From contig NW_003546354.1 in assembly GCF_000090795.2 (NCBI RefSeq), positions 1 to 45,193 on the forward strand: a stretch of DNA of 45,193 nt. Reading direction: 5' to 3'. The notes below the pieces were generated by a model. The model was not told where the DNA came from, searched no databases, and saw only the letters and a program-made list of their open reading frames with translations. The DNA comes from Amphimedon queenslandica. Its lineage: Eukaryota; Porifera; Demospongiae; Haplosclerida; Niphatidae. Shown here one piece after another: positions 40,941 through 45,193 of the stretch (position 1 is its first letter; the number at the start of each line of letters is the position of its first letter). The translations under genes were made by a program, and so were the position numbers.

Positions 40941-41553
40941 CTTAGCAACCACCTGCCCATGCTCGCTCCTTTACGTGAGTGGGTGTGGCCACAGCAAACA
41001 AAATGGCGGTTTACACATGGGACAAAGTTAAGAGCATTCTAACAGCAAGAGAGCATAGAGATACTGTCTAAAGACTTCTCTAGAAGCATTATAAGGTAAA
41101 GAGAACCTCTATAAGTCTTAATAATGACCAAGCTGTACTTGCAAGGTGGTGAAATCAATTATAGAAATATTTTTTACACAGTTACACTTGTTTTGACAAT
41201 TTTTGTTGTCTCATTGAAATGCTAAGGAAAGGATCACGTGATATCAGGCCGTTTCCAATCCCTGTTCTATACTGTATCTATGCTGCAACAAATGCTGTAG
41301 CAGTGTCACCAGACTCTTCTGCGCCACCCCCGCGCAACGAAGAGGCGGGACCAGACTATAATTTAAGTTACTTTAAAGTTTCTAGCTCTGATTTTAAGGA
41401 GGCATTTTCTTTCCTCAGCACCTAAAAAGAAATAATGAATCTCTCTTAACTATAAATCAATTTATTACTTCACAAGAAGAGCAAGTTCCATGCGACTGAG
41501 CATGTTTCCCCAGGCTGTGAGAAGACAACGCGGAAGACAATAGACATTACGTA

Positions 41554-41952
41554 TAGATAGTCTCAGTTGGCGCTAAGTATATTCATAGAATTTTGAGTAC
41601 ATTCATCGTGATACCGTAAATAAAGTAAAATTTTCCTACCGCCATTTTGGAGTCTTAGTTACTAAGAGTAGAATGGGAGAAAGTAATATCTTTGCTTCTA
41701 TATCTTCTAGTGGCACTTATTAAAGTCCATGAGCCAACTCTAGACACTGGATAATGGTCAGTAAGCAGTAGCAATACTGCTGTATCGAATAAATACAGCA
41801 GTTTTTGGAGAAAAAGCTCTTTTCACGATCGCTCCATAGACAACCATTGGAAGTAGGACTCCAAAATGGCGGAAGGAAAATTCTTCTTTATTTACGGCAT
41901 CACAATGAATATACTTAAAATTCTATGAATATACTTAGCACCAACTGGTCTA
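41554..41952. mobile_element. 399-bp MITE between promoter and ATG of coiled-coil copy 2
   Basis: CAGTTGGCGCTAAGTATATT at 41564 mirrors AATATACTTAGCACCAACTG (41928-41947), and inner CCGCCATTTTGGAGTC / GACTCCAAAATGGCGG also pair. Copy 1 shows the empty site ACGTATACGATAG at ~26132, giving a TA target duplication. Ends are related to the element at 40441. Confidence 0.9.
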
Positions 41953-42501
41953 TACGATAGTGTACGGAGGTGGTATTCTACAAAATACAATTTAAGCCCG
42001 CCCCTATTACGTTGCCAACTACCACTTGATCAATTGAACCATAGACACGGGCATAAATATACTACACAGACCGGGATTGGAAACTTCCCCGTTTTAATTT
42101 TATTCCGTGCATGATCCGTGTTGTCGTTGCTATGGTTATTATTACAGTTTATTAATAGTTATTAATGAATAAAAATGGCCATCGGTGAACTTTTTCTCTT
42201 TTGTGCAGTGTTCTCCAGCCTCTCTTGCATCTCATAAAACAAGAAAGAAGCTGAACTGCTGGCGGAAGTTAATGATGACCTCTCTCTACCTTCTGCATCT
42301 ACAAAAATTACTTAAATCATGGAATAGTAAATGGAAAGAGCTTGCATGTTGTGTATCTCGTGACATTTACCTTTAAATTGATTTTAGCATGATTATAAAC
42401 AACTAGAATCATTAAAGTATGCTATTCCACTAGTGGAAAGATTTCTTCATCATATGTATTGATATATATTCATATATATATCAATATATATGTATATTAT
42501 A

Positions 42502-42670
42502 TATATAGTATACTAGTAGGTCACATATACAAAATATAGGACCTGAGGTTTGTGTTCGAGGATGTGATATAGCCCAAGGGCCGTAGGCCCGAGGGCTATA
42601 TCACATCCAAGAACACAAACCAAAGGTCCTATATTCTGTATATGAGACCGTTCTAGTATACTATATATGA
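42502..42670. repeat. Long hairpin, ~83-bp arms, 3-nt loop
   Basis: CAAGGGCC GTA GGCCCGAG forms the tip at 42575-42590. Arms such as ATATAGGACCTGAGGTTTGT (42534) and ACAAACCAAAGGTCCTATAT (42614) pair with few mismatches. Flanked by AT-rich ATATAT runs. Confidence 0.88.
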
Positions 42671-42837
42671 TATATGGCATAATGATGACAGCATTTCTGC
42701 ATGGCAGGTCTATATACAAAATATAGAACCCACCACATCAAAGGAATGATGTCATCATTGTGCTATATATATTGATATATATATATATATATTCTATGAA
42801 TATATATATATTCATAGGTCTGTGTATTAAATCTATG

Positions 42838-43083
42838 GATATTATAGACTACGTAACTGGGATTGGAAACAGATCACGTGATCCCATTCAAATCAATGTA
42901 ACTATTCAGGTACAGTCTCTGTGACAGTGAGAGGCGGACGAAAATGCCTGACATGGCTGGAAAGAATGGTCTCTAGTGAAGTCCCGCAAGCTATTTCACC
43001 TGTACTTGGGCTCTTATAATATACGCACATGTTTATATTTTTCTTTGATACAAAAATAAAATGGTTACGTAGTCTATAATATC
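42838..43083. mobile_element. 246-bp TIR element
   Basis: GATATTATAGACTACGTAAC (42838-42857) and its exact complement (43064-43083) are 20-bp perfect ends. Just inside the left end is GGGATTGGAAAC followed by ATCACGTGAT. Confidence 0.88.
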
Positions 43084-43129
43084 TATGCTTGAACCGAACA
43101 ACACTCACAGATTGAAGGTCTAGAGAAAT

Positions 43130-43690
43130 AGAATTATGCTGAATAGAAAATTCTGATCAAAATATCTTTATGAATTATTTTAAAGTTGCTAAAAATTGGG
43201 CCACTGTACTGCGGATAGATCTAGTACCAGTCTCGCTAGCCAGCCCATTCCCCAGCCTACAGTCACTGTAGGCTACAGTGACTGTAGGCAGTCCGAGGCT
43301 GTAGGCTCAGGCTGGGGAATGGGCAGTATGGGCTGGCTAGCGAGACTAATCTAGTACAGGGTTATTGGCCAAAAATGAAAAGGTGAGAATTCTCTGCTTT
43401 CAATTTATAATTCTTTTTTTCTGATACACATTATACATGTTCTCAGTTATGAAAAGTTTCGATAATTCCGCAAATTAAAATTGAATTTTTATGGATTTTA
43501 AAAGTTGCTCAATAATTGGGCCAAAGTCGCCACTGTACTATCATAGGATTATTGGTCAAATTTTGCCAAAAATGATAAAACCGGAGAATCCCACTCTGTT
43601 AAGTCTGTTTTCATAATTTTTCTAATACATGAATGTTCTTATGATTCAGTCACATAATCCACCACATAATCATTGAAGCAAAGCAGAATA
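43130..43690 (+). repeat. Dispersed repeat, two units, upstream of copy D
   Basis: Same family and orientation as 1640-2145 and 26230-26720. The first unit is split by the hairpin element at 43228. Confidence 0.72.
43228..43348. mobile_element. 121-bp hairpin element with 9-bp target duplication
   Basis: Ends CAGTCTCGCTAGCCAGCCCA and TGGGCTGGCTAGCGAGACTA are inverted; ATCTAGTAC flanks both sides (43219-43227, 43349-43357). The TAGTCT end and 9-bp duplication match the Mutator-like element at 38404. Confidence 0.88.
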
Positions 43691-44057
43691 TCATTTTAAC
43701 CACTATAACTCTCCTCTCGCTACACCCTCTCTTCAAAGTCAGGATACATACATTGCAACTGGATGCATGATGGTGACTTAGTACATGAATCACAACAAGT
43801 GTTTTAGTTTACTAACATTATAAACCACATTATACATAACTACACTATGCATACACAGTAATAAACAAGATGAGAAAATGGAGTAGGAGAAATATAGAAA
43901 AATGATTGATTTCAGCAAATACAAATGAAGTTAAATGTACTACATTAAGTTATGCATTTCTTTAAAGCTAATTAACTTCAAAAAATTACAGTCATAAATT
44001 GAGAATTAGTAAAGATGACATGAACACCATCAATTATTACAAATATGCATCAGATTT

Positions 44058-44141
44058 CCATATTTGGAGAACAAGTAGTCTATATAAGTCATCACTCACA
44101 GCCTGCAAGTATACACTAGTCAGTCAGTACAGACAGTAGCT
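44058..44141 (+). promoter_or_regulatory. Proximal promoter of copy D with CArG and TATA boxes
   Basis: CCATATTTGG at 44058-44067, TATATAA at 44081-44087, ATG at 44142. The leader GTCAGTCAGTACAGACAGTA is shared with C. Confidence 0.75.
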
Positions 44142-45193
44142 ATGTCTCTCCTGTTAGTGGTTTTTCTCTTATTCTTCAGTAGCTCCTGCAGTGTCTCCTC
44201 TGGTCAGTATTATGTGTCTGATGACTGCAGTTCAGTTACTCAGTCACCTTGTAATCCTTTATCAGTGTATGCTGGGAATATGTCTCAATACAATCACACC
44301 ATCTTCTACTTCATTGGAACTAGTGTCATTAACTTTACTGTCACAATGGACTCAGTACAGAATATAACTCTACATGGACTGGACCAATCTCCTACTATCT
44401 ACTGCTCAAGTTATTATTGGTATTCAATAAGCATCAGTAACAGTAGTCATGTCAGTTTCAGTAACATATCATTCCGAGAATGTGTCATAGGTTTTGAATA
44501 TTTAAGTAATATTACGATTACTGGTTTGTTTGTCAATTGTTTTTTTGGTTTTATCAATGTTTTTGATAGTAAGATAGCAACTTCAGTTTTTGATAGTGTA
44601 CACCTACACATTCATTATTCCCTACCTCCAGTGTGTTACAATGAGTTACACCATTACTCATTAACACTGACTAATGTTACTGCGACTACTGATTACTTTT
44701 TTATAGTGTGTTGGATGGATCATGGTATCTCATATAATATATCAATTATCTTTGATAACGTCAATATCATCAGTACATTGAGTTATGGTGTTCATTATCA
44801 ATTCACAGGATCTCTTTTTTCTCTGTATATTACCAATTCATCATTATCTTATTCAGGGGGTGGAATTTTTTTTTCATTTGTGGCATATGTTGGATTTGAC
44901 TTTGTTCCTGTGCCAGATGGCATCATGCTTCCACAGAGATCATATTATTGTAATATTAAAGGTGTTGAATCAAGATCAACTATTGTAATTCAAGACACCC
45001 AATTTCACAACAATAGTAATAATGGATTTATTTTTCAAACAAGTCCACATATTCAATTTAGTAATAATCATGTTACTATTACTGTTAAATCATGCTCAAT
45101 ACGTGACAATTCTTATGGTTTATCTATTGATCGAGGTGTATTAACATCATCAACTCATATTAGCATTATAGATACTGAACTTATTGGGAACTG
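44142..45193 (+). CDS. Beta-helix 9TM membrane protein, copy D (3' truncated by window)
   Basis: ATG at 44142 opens a frame that runs to the last base (350 codons), giving the signal peptide MSLLLVVFLLFFSSSCS and the first third of the beta-helix ectodomain: QYYVSDDCSS, NMSQYNHTIFYFIG, ITLHGLDQSP, then GGGIFFSFVAYVGFDF. It is very close to copy C over this whole stretch, including the part where B diverges, with a few replacements (YFFIVCW for YSFIKFW) and one extra residue near VPVPDG. The start is supported by the conserved promoter and leader. The neck, membrane spans and tail are expected beyond the window. Confidence 0.93.
   Translation, partial: MSLLLVVFLLFFSSSCSVSSGQYYVSDDCSSVTQSPCNPLSVYAGNMSQYNHTIFYFIGTSVINFTVTMDSVQNITLHGLDQSPTIYCSSYYWYSISISNSSHVSFSNISFRECVIGFEYLSNITITGLFVNCFFGFINVFDSKIATSVFDSVHLHIHYSLPPVCYNELHHYSLTLTNVTATTDYFFIVCWMDHGISYNISIIFDNVNIISTLSYGVHYQFTGSLFSLYITNSSLSYSGGGIFFSFVAYVGFDFVPVPDGIMLPQRSYYCNIKGVESRSTIVIQDTQFHNNSNNGFIFQTSPHIQFSNNHVTITVKSCSIRDNSYGLSIDRGVLTSSTHISIIDTELIGN

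Larger units (their letters stand above)
38404..41358. mobile_element. 2.95-kb Mutator-like non-autonomous element
   Basis: 64-bp inverted ends (38404-38467 and 41295-41358), the inner half identical (GGCGCAGAAGAGTCTGGTGA...), starting TAGTCT. A 9-bp target duplication TAATTTAAG flanks it (38395-38403, 41359-41367). Long TIRs plus 9-bp duplication fit the Mutator superfamily. No transposase frame; the frame at 38550 (minus) is short. It carries at least one inner MITE. Confidence 0.85.
31079..41503 (-). pseudogene. Coiled-coil protein gene, copy 2 (broken)
   Basis: Exons matching copy 1 are found in order: 41503-41474 (start), 41421-41372, ~37178-37062, 37021-36965, 34938-~34880, 34827-34712, 33596-33375, 32964-32872, 32806-32385 (interrupted), 32325-32237, 32135-32077 and 31167-31079 (stop). 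Several are intact, such as MESELSKLHNQLQRLHTSL at 33590. Lesions: an extra base in the third exon giving TGA; TAA in the exon at 34938 (TTG AGT TAA); loss of one base near the 5' end of the exon at 34827; and a 349-bp insertion at 32445-32793 plus one extra base in the exon at 32806. A MITE separates its promoter from its ATG, and large elements fill intron 2. Clearly no longer able to make the full protein. Confidence 0.8.

Overview
The window looks like a compact, AT-rich early-animal genome, most likely a demosponge such as Amphimedon queenslandica. The reasons are 40-50 bp introns with clean GT-AG ends, animal Ig and FN3 domains, animal-type core promoters, many small DNA transposons, and a 9TM beta-helix membrane-protein family known from marine invertebrates. 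The species is inferred, not proven. A 10-base N gap lies at 21375.

The backbone is a tandem array of intronless plus-strand genes for large membrane proteins. Each has a signal peptide, a glycosylated parallel beta-helix ectodomain with Pmp-like GG-I and F-x-x-N repeats, a Cys-rich neck, 8-9 membrane spans and a fixed VVDLF tail. Copy A (1-1138) is cut by the window start, B (15181-18507) and C (27330-30650) are complete, and D (44142 to the end) is cut by the window end. Promoters of B, C and D share a perfect CArG box 75-77 bp upstream of the ATG.

Between A and B lies a divergent pair of intron-rich Ig/FN3 receptor genes (minus strand from 8480, plus strand 9246-13281) with the same exon phases, so they are paralogs. 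The plus gene has a long cytoplasmic tail with repeated YxxL-type tyrosine motifs and a proline-rich end. Both genes show lesions: a 16-bp minisatellite puts a stop before the membrane segment of the minus gene, and the plus gene has one exon-junction phase mismatch and one in-frame TAA.

Between B and C, on the minus strand and convergent to B, lies a ~350-residue coiled-coil protein gene of at least 12 exons (26109-18919) that I do not recognise. A second copy lies between C and D (41503-31079). It is broken by frameshifts, a stop and several insertions, so [beta-helix gene + coiled-coil gene] was duplicated as one unit.

The rest is a dense set of non-autonomous DNA elements: TA-target MITEs, a TTAA-target element carrying a decayed transposase gene (22395-24991), a 2.95-kb Mutator-like element with 64-bp terminal repeats and 9-bp target duplication (38404-41358), hairpin elements, a ~188-bp satellite-like repeat with a palindromic core, and TIR elements carrying a tRNA-like sequence. 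Several insertions can be read against an empty site in the paralogous copy, so their order can be reconstructed.

Taken together the locus resembles a diversifying cell-surface receptor cluster: beta-helix 9TM proteins next to Ig/FN3 tyrosine-motif receptors. A recognition or immune role is a hypothesis only.
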